Positions 59,601-62,194 of a DNA stretch of 64,000 nt are shown here, piece after piece. This DNA comes from Micrasema longulum (lineage: Eukaryota > Arthropoda > Insecta > Trichoptera > Brachycentridae): positions 1-64,000 of the forward strand of contig JAGVSM010003420.1 of assembly GCA_022494885.1 (NCBI GenBank), read 5' to 3'. Position 1 is the first letter of the stretch, and every line of letters starts with the position of its first letter. The notes under the pieces were generated by a model. The model had not been told where the DNA came from, ran no database searches, and saw only the letters and a list, made by a program, of their open reading frames with translations. The translations under genes were made by a program, and so were the position numbers.

Positions 59601-60959
59601 CAAAAATATATCAATTTTATGACTATTTACTTTTAGTCATTAATATTAACAGTGTTCGAAAATGGGAAATAAATTGTGGTAGAGTGGGGTTTGAACCTCA
59701 AACCTCCTGATTCCCAGTCATGTATTATAAGTTTACCTTCTATATTTCAGTAATTTCATTTATCTGTTATGTTTTCAGGATTTGTATGAAGATGTTGACT
59801 ACGGAATACTGTCTCCCCAGACCAAGATCAAAGTAAAAGTCAACCCCTCAGGTAGAACGTGTTTGGCCTATTTATTTTCCCTTAGTATTAAATATAATAA
59901 ATTGATGAGGTGATTTTACTGCTCTAAATCATCCCAAATATGAAAAAATAATGGGTTTGGGCAATGTCCTTCAAACTGTCTCGCCACTGGAAGAGAGTTG
60001 TAAGGAATTCTCGGAGAAGAGTTATGCATGACTTAATTGAATGCATGGTTGTTTAGTACCCCCGTGATAATTATGACTCTTTCAAGGTTTCAGCAAAACT
60101 TTCACAAAACTTATGCTCATATTCAGAGGCAAAATTCTAAATGAGGAAACTACATTCTACTGTTCTCACCTTCAAGTTATCCTTTACATATGAGATTAGA
60201 ATATACAATTCTCACAATGAGTTTTATCTCTGAATACGGGCATTACTTTCAATGAAAAAAGTCAGTTTGAATGTTAGATTTTTCATTTAAATAAAACACA
60301 TGTGAACACGATTAATATGGAAGTTTGTTTAAATTTCAGATAAATTAAACTAGTTTATCAACATCGGAGTTATGGGTTTAATTTAATTTATAACTCTTTC
60401 AGAATCTTTTTCTTTTTAGATCACTGAATTCTAAATTATGTTAAGGTAGGTATGCAAAGACAGAAGAATTGATGAATGTCTTTTTTACTTCAGTTCATTT
60501 AATCACTGTAGAATAAAAAATGCTTTTGATCTATGTACAAAGATCTGATAACAGAAGAAAAAAAAGATTTGCGAGTAAAAAAATTGGTAAAACTCAATTT
60601 AGCGCCATCTATTGAAAAAATGTGAAATTATATGCGCAAAGTACCATCTGTTAGCTGCTGAATGTGCCTTAGTGTGTTTGTATTTGTATTTGTAATTTTT
60701 TTAGAATGTCAGTTATTTTATACTTCTTGTGTCCCTTCACTGCCAACTGATAAATTACACGCTGTAAGCAGTGATACTGTTAACTCATGAGTTTATGAAT
60801 TCGTATTTTAAAAAAGCTTCTTAAATCTAATGTCTTTTTTGTTCAACAGGTGTCGTTATTCTGCGAGCTGATGCTCAGCCTTCCTTCCAGTACCGTTCAT
60901 CTACTTCTCGAACCCCCTACGATCCAATCAACGATGTTTTCAGGCTTGTTAAAAAATAA
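11466..60959 (+). CDS. NAGA: alpha-N-acetylgalactosaminidase (GH27), 5' end missing, 8 exons
   Basis: Lysosomal exoglycosidase of family GH27 that removes terminal alpha-linked N-acetylgalactosamine (and some galactose) from glycoconjugates. Exons 11466-11640, 53366-53459, 54782-54957, 56624-56785, 57126-57323, 58680-58844, 59779-59851 and 60850-60959 join in frame with GT-AG borders to give 383 residues and a TAA stop. Numbering from the first complete codon (Asp of DRLF): substrate-pocket DD in VDDCW at 27-28; nucleophile D105 in YVKLDGCY; acid/base D166 in [12 protein letters not shown]. The two residues that separate the family members are S137 and V140 in YSCSWPVY. Human alpha-galactosidase A has Glu/Leu there and NAGA has Ser/Ala, so this is NAGA-type. 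Sequons are NFT, NNT and NFS. Missing: start, signal peptide and the family's MGWLSWERF-like segment, which I searched for by eye in 1-11465 and did not find. First intron seen is 41.7 kb. Product confidence is high; alpha-galactosidase is the alternative. Confidence 0.95.
11690..11800 (+). repeat. Family G LINE 3' fragment
   Basis: GCGGCTCGACTGTAGAATCA then CTCCCATCCACTATCAAA. This is an uninterrupted version of the site that carries a MITE at 23155-23580. Confidence 0.5.
12190..12285 (+). repeat. Repeat shared with 13998-14062
   Basis: GTCGCTCGGGTGAATTTATC, AACTATACCGTCATAG and AATCGCAGCCCTGG match the segment at 13998-14062 that leads into the MITE at 14058. The flank at 11800-12190 has no recognised feature. 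Confidence 0.45.
12300..12420 (-). repeat. Family B end fragment
   Basis: AATGTTTTCCCTCTCTGTTG, CTCCCTAGGGAGTAAATC and TGTTTGGACTTACTCAAAAC match one end of the foldback copy 35612-35788. Confidence 0.6.
12715..13075 (+). repeat. Family B copy
   Basis: Nearly the same as 44335-44620: GAGAAGGGAATATGAAAGTC, GGCATTTACAGGGCTTATGA, CACACTGTGTAACATTCACC, CTAGGCAACGCCTGAAAACA. Then an end segment CAAATGCTTGCAGACTGGCT at about 13051. Open frames across it are fortuitous. Confidence 0.75.
13105..13205 (+). mobile_element. Family C MITE fragment
   Basis: CATTTTCAAGAAACTTTGGC, ACAATTTAATGCTCC and TGTATCCAATTTCCCGTA match the right half of 23155-23580. Confidence 0.6.
13206..13760 (-). pseudogene. LINE ORF2 C-terminal fragment
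   Basis: Minus-strand open frame of 142 residues (13751 to 13323): [39 protein letters not shown] and [20 protein letters not shown]. It aligns in order with the tail at 10834-11298 but is clearly diverged, so it is a sister family. The T-rich left flank 13206-13300 is the 3' UTR. Confidence 0.65.
13875..14000 (-). repeat. Penelope-like family fragment with decayed hammerhead
   Basis: Complement of 13913-13958 reads GACGAAGAGACGGGTACGTC then TCGAAACTGGTAGATA. Stem II (GAGACG/CGTCTC, loop GGTA), GAAAC, the two-base loop TG and GTA are intact. The core has CCGACGA in place of CUGACGA, which should abolish cleavage. Flanking CCACTTACCGACTTT and AATTAAACCAACATGC match the 15.5-kb arms. Confidence 0.55.
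14058..14175. mobile_element. MITE with imperfect 28-bp inverted ends
   Basis: Left CCCTGGGGTGCCATTCTGAA then TCGCTCTCG; right CGAGAGCG then TTTGTAATACCACCCCTGG. The same terminal type bounds the 81-bp element at 41349-41429. No coding capacity. Confidence 0.6.
14180..14835. other. No recognised feature
   Basis: AT-rich with one CG-richer patch (14180-14280). No domain or RNA gene seen. Confidence 0.4.
14820..14915 (-). repeat. SINE-B tRNA-derived head
   Basis: Complement has TGGTCCCGTGGATAGAG (A-box region) and GAGGTTCGAACTCC (B box), followed by TTATTTCCCATTTTC. The same head and flank occur at 27838-27920 and 59660-59725. Not a functional tRNA because the acceptor arm does not pair. Confidence 0.6.
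15259..15495 (+). pseudogene. LINE ORF2 C-terminal fragment
   Basis: 78-residue frame with [39 protein letters not shown]. The arrangement (HxxNTR ... GxxSL...LP) is typical of CR1/jockey-like tails. It runs straight into the Penelope-like arm at about 15496. Confidence 0.5.
15540..15583 (-). ncRNA. Hammerhead-like motif, left arm
   Basis: On the minus strand: CTGACGA core, an extra A, stem II GAGAAG-GGTA-CGTCTC with one mismatch, GAAAC, loop CG, then GTA and GACAT. Stem I (GTATC/GACAT) has one mismatch. All invariant core bases are present, but the extra A before stem II departs from the strict consensus. Confidence 0.45.
15710..15753 (+). ncRNA. Hammerhead-like motif, right arm
   Basis: Stem I GTGTC (15710-15714) pairs with GACAT (15749-15753). 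Core CTGACGA is at 15715-15721 and an unpaired A at 15722. Stem II GAGACG-GGCA-CGTCTC pairs perfectly (15723-15738). GAAAC 15739-15743, loop TG, then GTA (15746-15748). Predicted cleavage after A15748. Same layout as 481-528 apart from the extra A. Confidence 0.5.
15811..16480. other. AT-rich, nothing recognised
   Basis: A 71-residue plus frame at 15918-16133 is hydrophobic and AT-driven, with no domain. The stretch 16075-16100 is A-rich like a LINE tail. Confidence 0.35.
16480..17230 (-). pseudogene. Decayed minus-strand LINE 3' end
   Basis: TTTATTTATTTA near 16475-16490 marks the tail. The complement of 17090-17170 reads with shifts as KTLLYAVIW then QLCWSP, the motif also clear in the LINE at 32040-32285 ([20 protein letters not shown]). 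Heavily eroded. Confidence 0.4.
17240..18520. other. AT-rich desert
   Basis: Contains a short (AC)n stretch near 17510-17530 and poly-A/T tracts. The 17800-17870 stretch (GGAACACTTAAGGTTGAACT) has an inverted relative at 22345-22370, so part of it is repetitive. No coding signal. Confidence 0.4.
18528..18763 (+). repeat. SINE-A copy, 5' truncated
   Basis: Starts inside the head at the B box (AGTTCGATTCTCGACATGG). Then ATGAAATATTTATTTG, CCTTCATGTAACA, ATCAAGATACGCTGCAATTG and GTGCCCTATGCACCATTAGG, ending GGGAATGATG. Confidence 0.75.
18996..19978 (-). repeat. SINE-A copy split by a LINE
   Basis: Tail-side part 18996-19068 and head-side part 19786-19978 together make a complete minus-strand SINE-A, from the ATC repeat to the head complement CATTACACCACGATGCC. 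The break is at AATCGCAGCG, which is duplicated on both sides of the insertion. Confidence 0.85.
19069..19785 (-). mobile_element. 5'-truncated RTE-like LINE with 10-bp target duplication
   Basis: AATCGCAGCG occurs at 19059-19068 and 19786-19795, so the 717-bp insert is exactly bounded. Its minus strand encodes an uninterrupted 227-residue C-terminus of a non-LTR reverse transcriptase (19769 to 19086). Visible: [81 protein letters not shown]. The 3' end is a short AGA-rich repeat. The catalytic palm is lost by 5' truncation. RTE clade is my best guess from the motif pattern; the open frame suggests recent insertion. Confidence 0.85.
19980..22255. other. Gene-free AT-rich stretch
   Basis: 20040-20480 is moderately GC-richer with a 76-residue frame of no known family. 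20742-20790 (ATTTATCTTCAATTTTATCT) recurs at 24015-24050. 20980-21600 is LINE-tail-like, ending AATAAATAAATAAAT at 21580-21600. A minus frame of 106 residues (22214-21894) has no recognised domain. Confidence 0.35.
22256..22330 (+). repeat. Family G end fragment
   Basis: GGGGGCTTATTGCCAAATGG and TTTCTCCCAACCAACC recur at 49383-49425 and inverted at 23855-23930. Confidence 0.5.
22670..22750 (-). repeat. SINE-A fragment
   Basis: CACATGACAATAAAGTAATT, CCCTTCAGGTACCAGTCTAG and GAAATATTTCTGTTTA match the centre of the family. Confidence 0.55.
22949..23830 (+). repeat. Family G LINE 3' region, interrupted
   Basis: 22949-23154 and 23581-23830 are one element. GTGTCCATACGGCTTGACTG at the left continues as TATCTCCCATCCACTATCAT at the right, as in the uninterrupted copies at 11752-11785 and (minus) 49670-49710. 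The right part is pyrimidine-rich and ends near a TTAAATTAATAAAG tail. Confidence 0.6.
23155..23580. mobile_element. Family C MITE, intact copy inside a LINE
   Basis: 426 bp bounded by ATGAGGAAGTTCAG and CTGAAGTTCCTCAT (inverted, one mismatch). It carries two perfect TGACGTCA palindromes at 23303-23310 and 23422-23429. Comparison with empty relatives shows that only this segment was inserted. No protein. Confidence 0.85.
23855..23930 (-). repeat. Family G end fragment
   Basis: TTGGTTGGTTGGAATAAAAT and ATTTGGTAATAAGCCCACCA are the complement of the 22256-22330 block. Confidence 0.5.
23935..26575. other. AT-rich desert
   Basis: No domain-bearing frame, RNA gene or clear repeat boundary seen. 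24900-25420 is T-rich with A-rich end AATAAAGACTATAAAATGC, possibly old LINE 3' sequence. 25900-26120 has a slightly more complex composition but is unrecognised. Confidence 0.35.
26576..26690. repeat. Family B decayed fragment
   Basis: GTGAATGTTACACAGTGTGT and the diverged CCAGCAGATTACATATCAC match the family arm. Confidence 0.45.
26700..27835. other. No recognised feature
   Basis: AT-rich. A 65-residue plus frame at 27666-27863 overlaps the SINE-B head and has no domain. Confidence 0.4.
27838..27920 (+). repeat. SINE-B copy
   Basis: GTTGTGGTCCCGTGGGTAGA (A-box region) then CCCGAGGTTCGAACTTCACT (B box), followed by TTTACATTTTCTCAC as in the 14820 copy. Bases in the anticodon arm are shuffled compared with that copy. 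Confidence 0.6.
27935..27995 (+). repeat. Family B end fragment
   Basis: GGTATTTTGAGTTGGTCCAA, ACGCCTGTAGACAAACG and CTGGATTTCATTAAG match the element end seen at 35612 and 13036. Confidence 0.45.
28000..28735. other. No recognised feature
   Basis: AT-rich. Overlapping small frames on both strands near 27934-28152, no domain. Confidence 0.4.
28736..29180 (-). repeat. LINE tail-like sequence
   Basis: TTTATTTATTTATTTTATTT at 28751-28770 is the signature of a minus-strand TAAA-tailed LINE. 29030-29080 contains a purine run (GATAAAGAGGGGAAGGG) like family G. No protein left. Confidence 0.35.
29241..29395 (-). repeat. SINE-A fragment
   Basis: ATCATCATAATTTG, GCACCCAATGGTGTATAGGG, GGCACCAATCCGGGGACTAT, GAAATATTCTAGTAT, in family order. 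Head lost. Confidence 0.65.
29400..30480. other. Unrecognised, with a GC-richer patch at 29855-30050
   Basis: The patch has open frames on both strands (plus 29864-30169, minus 30046-29855). The minus frame includes [21 protein letters not shown] recognise neither. The rest is AT-rich. Confidence 0.25.
30481..31665. other. Mixed unrecognised sequence and LINE tail
   Basis: 30490-30830 is less AT-rich but has no frame of note. 30905-31005 (TTTATTTATTATCATATCAC, ATTTATCCCGTTCTAAGCC) is related to 38325-38415, a minus-strand LINE 3' end. 31010-31660 is probably its UTR leading into the LINE at 31672. Confidence 0.35.
31672..32430 (-). pseudogene. Jockey-like LINE ORF2 C-terminal region, frameshifted
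   Basis: Read on the minus strand from 32430: [59 protein letters not shown], then a stop/shift near 32040. It resumes as ISSLQDRR and ends with [20 protein letters not shown] (31857-31672). The order is that of the thumb and tail of jockey-clade LINEs. The YxDD box would lie upstream and is absent. Confidence 0.75.
32435..33725. other. T-rich desert
   Basis: Long T-rich tract (32460-33250) ending in AATAAAAATAAAATAAATAA at about 33255-33280, resembling a LINE 3' end. No coding signal. Confidence 0.4.
33733..35375 (+). mobile_element. piggyBac-like element, internally deleted
   Basis: Exactly bounded: TTAA at 33729-33732 and 35376-35379, then inverted ends CCCTTTGTG (33733-33741) and CACAAAGGG (35367-35375). 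A 13-bp subterminal inverted repeat, CAGTGGGACCACC (33756-33768) and its complement (35234-35246), is also typical of the family. It carries a broken transposase gene and is therefore non-autonomous. Confidence 0.92.
33977..35164 (+). pseudogene. piggyBac-like transposase, frameshifted and lacking DDE core
   Basis: Probable start ATGGGAG at 33977-33983, a 148-bp GT-AG intron (33984-34131), then [20 protein letters not shown] and an acidic N-terminal region to about 34480. A frameshift in the T8 run at 34478-34485 breaks it. The next frame (34487-35164) has [40 protein letters not shown] and [14 protein letters not shown], the usual start of the piggyBac core. After [12 protein letters not shown] it jumps to [15 protein letters not shown], so the segment that would hold the catalytic aspartates is deleted. 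The C-terminal cysteine-rich domain remains ([20 protein letters not shown] then [13 protein letters not shown]). The ATG and intron are inferred. Confidence 0.85.
35612..35788. mobile_element. Family B short foldback copy
   Basis: Inverted ends of about 48 bp: CAACAATGTTTGAGTATGTC with CAAATGCTTGCAGACTGGCT on the left, and their complement on the right (CAGCCAGTCTGCAAGCATTT, GACATACTCAAAATGTTGTT). They flank about 80 bp. This is the smallest complete form and shows where family B ends. Confidence 0.8.
35790..36900. other. No recognised feature
   Basis: AT-rich. 36170-36660 has weak self-similarity (GAAACTACTTTTGGCCCT and AGGGCCAAAAGTAGTATGG are inverted, near 36224 and 36601), suggesting an eroded foldback element. 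Confidence 0.35.
36903..37350 (+). mobile_element. Jockey-like LINE 3' end with intact tail
   Basis: The frame 36913-37200 reads [60 protein letters not shown] and stops at TAG. A short UTR follows, with a TAAATAAATAAATAAATAAA tail at about 37329-37350. 56335-56560 is a nearly identical minus-strand copy of the last part. 5' truncated. Confidence 0.8.
37365..37655 (-). repeat. Family G copy
   Basis: Shares ATACAGTTTACA, TTGCCTTAAGGCAAATTCTT, CCTACCTACCC, AAATATCTACACTATAG and AAAAACTCAAATATTCAGG with 2160-2420. Confidence 0.5.
37660..38320. other. No recognised feature
   Basis: AT-rich, no domain or RNA gene. A short direct echo of the family G purine block near its left edge only. Confidence 0.4.
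38325..38700 (-). repeat. LINE 3' end with CATA-type microsatellite
   Basis: TTTATTTGTTTATTTATTTA tail, then GCCCAGCCAACAAGGGTACA, related to 30960-31000. 38495-38600 is a ACATAC/ACACAT microsatellite. 38640-38760 may hold eroded coding sequence but I cannot read a domain. Confidence 0.4.
38765..39225. other. A-rich low-complexity sequence
   Basis: Poly-A-rich tracts near 39025-39130 and 39165. No gene seen. Confidence 0.4.
39232..39475 (+). repeat. SINE-A complete copy
   Basis: Head: CAGCCTCGTGGTGTAATAGT (A-box region), TTAGCGCGTTTGCCTACC, GGTCTTGGGTTCGATTC (B box). Body: GATATGAAATATTTATTT, CCTTCATGTAACAAAAATG, GATCAAGATACGCAGCGATT, CAATGCCCTATGCACCATTA. It ends GGTAATGGTGATG. This is the reference for the other copies. 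The head is tRNA-like but the 3' acceptor strand is missing. Confidence 0.85.
39560..39895 (+). pseudogene. LINE ORF2 C-terminal remnant
   Basis: In shifting frames: [31 protein letters not shown] and [11 protein letters not shown]. This WLGHVLRM...GRP...W pattern is a standard LINE ORF2 ending. The segment AACTAACATTGAAGTCCGAG recurs at 57392-57411. Confidence 0.65.
39900..40465. other. No recognised feature
   Basis: Moderately AT-rich; nothing with a domain or a clear repeat boundary. Confidence 0.4.
40470..41020 (+). pseudogene. LINE ORF2 C-terminal remnant, several frameshifts
   Basis: Pieces in three frames give [68 protein letters not shown] and [13 protein letters not shown]. This order is the RT thumb and tail of a jockey/CR1-like LINE. 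41040-41320 looks like its UTR, ending GTAAATAAATAAATTTTACC. Confidence 0.65.
41349..41429. mobile_element. 81-bp MITE
   Basis: Perfectly delimited by CAGGGCTGGTATTCTGAACG (41349-41368) and CGTTCAGAATACCACCCCAG (41410-41429), inverted with two mismatches. Related ends bound 14058-14175. Confidence 0.75.
41578..42000. mobile_element. Family C MITE, intact copy
   Basis: 423 bp, ATGAGGAACTTCAG to CTGAACTTCCTCAT. Reverse orientation relative to 23155-23580 and closely similar throughout. One TGACGTCA is intact at 41728-41735; the second is TGACGTTA near 41846. Confidence 0.85.
42005..42525. other. AT-rich, nothing recognised
   Basis: Low-complexity A/T tracts; no gene or repeat boundary seen. 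Confidence 0.4.
42530..42700. repeat. 171-bp segment with perfect 22-bp inverted ends and a hammerhead-like core
   Basis: AATGAAACTTCTTGGTTTAG + TT at 42530-42551 is the exact complement of 42679-42700. Inside, on the minus strand (42614 to 42571), lies a degenerate hammerhead: stem I ACCAGT/GTTGGT, core CTTGAAGA (one inserted T), stem II GCCT-TCTT-AGGC, GAAAC, CG, TTC. The 99-residue frame across it has no domain. Confidence 0.5.
42705..43390. other. No recognised feature
   Basis: Contains a loose repeat of CATCAACACA / TTATCAACACATGCA near 43085-43145 and paired TTCATGTTTAATCG blocks near 42917 and 43369, so it is probably repeat-derived. Confidence 0.35.
43395..43520. repeat. Imperfect tandem array, unit about 24 bp
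   Basis: Successive units of the type GTTTAAATTAAAATTAAGTT with AAAA spacers, at least four copies. Confidence 0.7.
43525..44240. other. No recognised feature
   Basis: AT-rich; no frame of note. Confidence 0.4.
44245..44720 (+). mobile_element. Family B long copy
   Basis: Starts with the family end CAATGTTTGAGTATGTCCAA, ATGCTTGCAGACTGGCTGG. The inverted arms are about 80-85 bp (44333-44412 and 44633-44715, e.g. CAACAGAGAGGGAAAACATT against its complement). The centre holds the CACACTGTGTAACATTCACC to CTAGGCAACGCTTGAAAACA segment shared with 3375, 8240, 12715 and 52795. Confidence 0.8.
44730..46765. other. Gene-free stretch with LINE-tail tracts
   Basis: 44840-45380 has a more complex composition (CGTCACGTCGACTTTGACAA, TTTCGCATACGCGTCACC) but no frame or known element. 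45480-45740 and 46130-46400 are A/T-rich with TTTATTTATT tracts like minus-strand LINE 3' ends. Confidence 0.35.
47300..47600 (-). pseudogene. pogo/Tigger-like transposase N-terminus
   Basis: Minus-strand frame 47555-47307: [60 protein letters not shown]. This is the helix-turn-helix plus CENP-B-type DNA-binding region of Tigger transposases (EALLQWF..QR..G). It then stops; the catalytic domain is deleted. A second overlapping minus frame (47575-47303) is a shadow shifted by one base. Confidence 0.82.
47978..48210. mobile_element. 233-bp palindromic MITE (family D), copy 2
   Basis: Same length and sequence type as 7041-7273, starting AGCTAGGGTTTCCTAGGCCA and ending CCGAGCT. Flanked by TTA on both sides (47975-47977 and 48211-48213), a 3-bp duplication as used by PIF/Harbinger elements. 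It lies inside the pogo-like element. Confidence 0.85.
48605..48710 (+). pseudogene. LINE RT fragment before the YADD box
   Basis: AAACGCTTTTAAGAAT, CTACTAAGGGAGATAGGTC, ATTAACATCACATGCCATGC, AGATGATA match 57455-57535, where the frame reads [12 protein letters not shown]. Here the YADD bases are altered. Confidence 0.5.
48715..49365. other. No recognised feature
   Basis: AT-rich; no domain. Confidence 0.4.
49370..49800 (-). repeat. Family G LINE 3' region
   Basis: TACATTGGCGGGCTTATTGC at the left end, then a purine-rich block (GGAAACAGAGGAAAAAGG) and GATGGGAGATGATTACACAG, TCGAGCCGCATGGACAC. Complement of 22949-23830 without the MITE. Confidence 0.6.
49805..51370. other. AT-rich desert
   Basis: One 79-residue minus frame (50146-49907) without a domain. 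No other signal seen. Confidence 0.4.
51374..51786. mobile_element. Family C MITE, intact copy
   Basis: ATGAGGAAGTTCGG to CTGAAGTTCCTCAA, same orientation as 23155-23580. Both TGACGTCA sites are intact (51512-51519, 51631-51638). Confidence 0.83.
51790..52790. other. AT-rich, with a family B end and LINE-tail tract
   Basis: 51800-51840 (CCAGACAAACTTGGGCATAC, CCAAAATATTGTCG) is an eroded family B end. 52370-52460 (TTTATTTATTTAAATAAATT, ACAATACAGCACAACTGCC) looks like a minus-strand LINE 3' end. Rest unrecognised. Confidence 0.35.
52795..53170 (+). mobile_element. Family B copy with head-to-head ends
   Basis: GGCATCTACAGGGCGTATGA, GTCATTGGCTGGTTTAAGTG, CTAGGCAACGCCTGAAAATG. It ends in an inverted pair, TTATCAACAATATTTTGAGTT and its complement at about 53100-53165, separated by about 20 bp. 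It lies 195 bp upstream of NAGA exon b. Confidence 0.7.
53366..53459 (+). CDS. NAGA: NAGA exon b
   Basis: Acceptor TTTTTCCAG ends at 53365 and donor GTAATG starts at 53460. Residues 59-89 ([19 protein letters not shown] to HLHT) plus one base of a split Asp codon. It contains the conserved KFGIYEDYG strand and an NFT sequon next to a conserved cysteine. Confidence 0.94.
53600..54200 (+). pseudogene. LINE ORF2 C-terminal remnant in NAGA intron
   Basis: Across frames: [18 protein letters not shown], a GGAYK motif (GGAGGAGCTTACAAGATAAA), [18 protein letters not shown] and [20 protein letters not shown]. Jockey/CR1-like thumb and tail; many stops. It ends about 580 bp before NAGA exon c. Confidence 0.65.
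54275..54545 (-). pseudogene. LINE C-terminal remnant, minus strand
   Basis: Complement reads in shifted frames [19 protein letters not shown], the [18 protein letters not shown] block and [20 protein letters not shown] well-known LINE ORF2 ending in insects. Confidence 0.65.
54782..54957 (+). CDS. NAGA: NAGA exon c (catalytic nucleophile)
   Basis: Acceptor TTTTCAG ends at 54781 and donor GTAATA starts at 54958. Residues 90-148. YVKLDGCY carries nucleophile D105, and YSCSWPVY carries specificity residues S137 and V140. LNNTG is a likely N-glycosylation site. The split codon G|AT restores Asp90 when joined to exon b. Confidence 0.95.
54962..55925. other. NAGA intron sequence, partly LINE-like
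   Basis: 55180-55480 reads in pieces as a LINE tail ([39 protein letters not shown]), probably a decayed CR1/jockey copy on the plus strand. The rest is unrecognised. Confidence 0.5.
55928..56180 (-). repeat. SINE-A complete copy
   Basis: ATCATCATCATCATTCC tail complement, GCACCTGATGGTGCATAGGG, CACCAATCGCAGCGTATCTT, GAAATATTCTAGTGTAAAAA, TGGAATCGAACCCAAGG (B-box complement), ACCATTACTCCACGAGGCTG (A-box complement). Complement of the 39232 copy. Confidence 0.85.
56335..56560 (-). mobile_element. LINE 3' end insertion beside NAGA exon d
   Basis: Tail complement TTTATTTATTTATTTATTAA, then GGACATAGTCCATGTATACA, ACATAAGGGACATCGAGACA, AGTCCAGATCCTGTCTTGAG. Near-identical to the complement of 37125-37350. 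5' truncated at about 56560, some 60 bp before the exon d acceptor. Confidence 0.8.
56624..56785 (+). CDS. NAGA: NAGA exon d (acid/base residue)
   Basis: Acceptor TTCTTGCAG ends at 56623 and donor GTAAAA starts at 56786. Residues 149-202 in phase 0. [12 protein letters not shown] aligns with human alpha-galactosidase A W226-W236, so the second Asp of FDD (D166) is the acid/base. [11 protein letters not shown] is the strongly conserved family block. A minus-strand LINE fragment ends only about 60 bp upstream of this acceptor. Confidence 0.95.
57126..57323 (+). CDS. NAGA: NAGA exon e
   Basis: Acceptor TTCTTCTAG ends at 57125 and donor GTATTG starts at 57324. Residues 203-268, phase 0 at both ends. 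It includes [15 protein letters not shown], the [11 protein letters not shown] strand, [14 protein letters not shown] and [14 protein letters not shown], which close the (beta/alpha)8 barrel. Confidence 0.95.
57384..57620 (+). pseudogene. LINE RT fragment with YADD motif
   Basis: After a segment shared with 39562-39581, the frame reads [19 protein letters not shown] then [10 protein letters not shown] (about 57500-57598). YADD is the RT catalytic box of non-LTR elements. The fragment is short and lies in the NAGA intron after exon e. 57625-58205 has no recognised feature. Confidence 0.65.
58209..58561. mobile_element. Family C MITE, shorter copy
   Basis: AATGAAGAAACTCAG, GCTATGGGAAATTGGAT, TGTGACGTCACGGACGGAGT, AATCATAGCGCTGATAATAT, and end CACTGAACCTCCTCATT. 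One TGACGTCA is intact at 58438-58445. 353 bp, about 120 bp upstream of NAGA exon f. Confidence 0.75.
58680..58844 (+). CDS. NAGA: NAGA exon f (C-terminal beta domain)
   Basis: Acceptor ATTTCCAG ends at 58679 and donor GTTAGT starts at 58845. Residues 269-323, [10 protein letters not shown] to GYRVE, the start of the C-terminal antiparallel beta domain. A family C MITE ends at 58561, about 120 bp upstream of the exon. Confidence 0.94.
59012..59175 (+). repeat. tRNA-derived SINE, third body type
   Basis: Head: CTGCCAGTAGTGAAGTGGTT, GGCGCATTCGCCTACCACGC, GGTCCCGGGTTCGATTGC. The body (GCGCCATCGGGTGAGGACAG) resembles the SINE-A 3' region only loosely and ends TATGATGAATATCATG. Confidence 0.65.
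59655..59735 (-). repeat. SINE-B fragment
   Basis: GAAAATGGGAAATAAATTG, GGTAGAGTGGGGTTTGAACC match the 14820 copy; the 5' half of the head is lost. Confidence 0.55.
59779..59851 (+). CDS. NAGA: NAGA exon g
   Basis: Acceptor GTTTTCAG ends at 59778 and donor GTAGAA starts at 59852. Residues 324-347 ([16 protein letters not shown] to NPS) plus one base of a split Gly codon. Continues the beta-sandwich domain. Confidence 0.93.
59860..60849. other. Last NAGA intron, no feature recognised
   Basis: AT-rich with no repeat family I could match. Ends at TTCAACAG. Confidence 0.5.
60850..60959 (+). CDS. NAGA: NAGA last exon and stop
   Basis: Acceptor TTCAACAG ends at 60849. The split Gly is completed, then [17 protein letters not shown] to FRLVKK and TAA at 60957-60959. 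GVVILRA is the usual last conserved strand. The tail after it is about 25 residues and poorly conserved in the family. Confidence 0.93.
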
Positions 60960-61900
60960 ACATACCTTGGCTATGAAAAATTAAACCCAAGTGCTGAAAT
61001 CTTCTTATAATACTTTAAAAACACAAAACAGATAGTTTTTTTTTATTTATTTAGCAGTCATTCCTTGCCTATAACAAAAATTGTGTGTAATATCACATAT
61101 TAAGTTATTAGCTGTGTATGCTCTTTAATTTCGCTCCACCCAATCAAATTTTTATTGTATTTTTGATTTTTCAAATTTAAATTCTTTATATTACTGAATG
61201 TTTCATTGTAAACCTTTCGATTACTATTTTGCTAGAAGCTCTGTTATTTGCATGCAATAATTATCAATCTTTGACTATCCCCAATAAAAAAACCTTTTAC
61301 ACAACATGACCATTGATGTTGCAAAAAATGAACTATTTATGAAGTGCAAAAATTAAGGAGTTAAAAATGTCAATTTGATGACATAAATTCTGAAGAAACA
61401 TTCGTACGATATGTTTTTCCATAATGTTTCTTGAACATTTTTCTTACTTCATTTTTGTAACTTTGTTTCCTTAACATCAAAGAAGCGCGAATCATTAGGC
61501 TAAGATTTTTACTATGCCAAAATATTTGATAAGCCAGTACATAAAACAGGATAATGTTGTAACATTTCTCTGATTTTTGTAATGAATTTTGTATTTGGTA
61601 GCTAGAATTCAATATGTCTTACATTCTAAGATAGTGGTAAATATAATTATTAAATAATTTAAATTCCCTAAAAATAAATTAAGGTACATCACATGCGTAC
61701 TTTTGTATGATACATTTAAAAATGTAACTGTACTTTGAATAATCCTAATGTAAATAATCATATTCCTTATTTTATTAAATAGGTGAATAGATTGACTGCC
61801 GCTCTGTCAAAGGTAGACAGAGGAGAATGCGTTTTTGCTCTGCAAAATAGCTTAAATGGTGTAACAGATATTACATTGTGTAAGCGTTGTGCCAATAAAT
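60960..61900 (+). other. NAGA 3' UTR and candidate poly(A) signals
   Basis: AATAAA hexamers overlap the stop codon region (60955-60960) and occur at 61283-61288 and 61894-61899. The 61283 site, about 325 bp past the stop, is the most natural 3' end, but transcript data would be needed to choose. The sequence is AT-rich with no other gene seen. Confidence 0.4.
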
Positions 61901-61904
61901 AAAC

Positions 61905-62175
61905 AATGAATATTGACGAATAGAAAAAACATATCGCGGGTAATTACCACTACTAGGTAACTTAAAAATCAGAATTTTTGCGTAAACCACTAAAAATACT
62001 TCTTTGTGTCCTCCATGAACGCTACAAACAGACAAGTGGTCCATTAAAATCATGATAATATTATGATTCGAATGCACAACTCATAGAATTAAGAACAGTC
62101 CAGAAGGAGCATAGAATCGTATTTGAATACATGGAACTGTGTCCAAAAAACCCCCAACTTTGCCCCACTTTCGCC
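61905..62175. other. No recognised feature
   Basis: Moderately AT-rich. Could be part of an intergenic region after NAGA. Confidence 0.35.
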
Positions 62176-62176
62176 A

Positions 62177-62188
62177 CGCGCATGCGCG
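62177..62188. promoter_or_regulatory. CGCGCATGCGCG palindrome, NRF1/Ewg-like site
   Basis: A perfect 12-bp palindrome containing GCGCATGCGC, the NRF1 (erect wing in flies) recognition core. It lies in a short GC-rich patch (62150-62215) in otherwise AT-rich sequence. Such sites often mark housekeeping promoters. No adjacent gene could be identified, so the role is inferred. Confidence 0.4.
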
Positions 62189-62194
62189 AAGTCG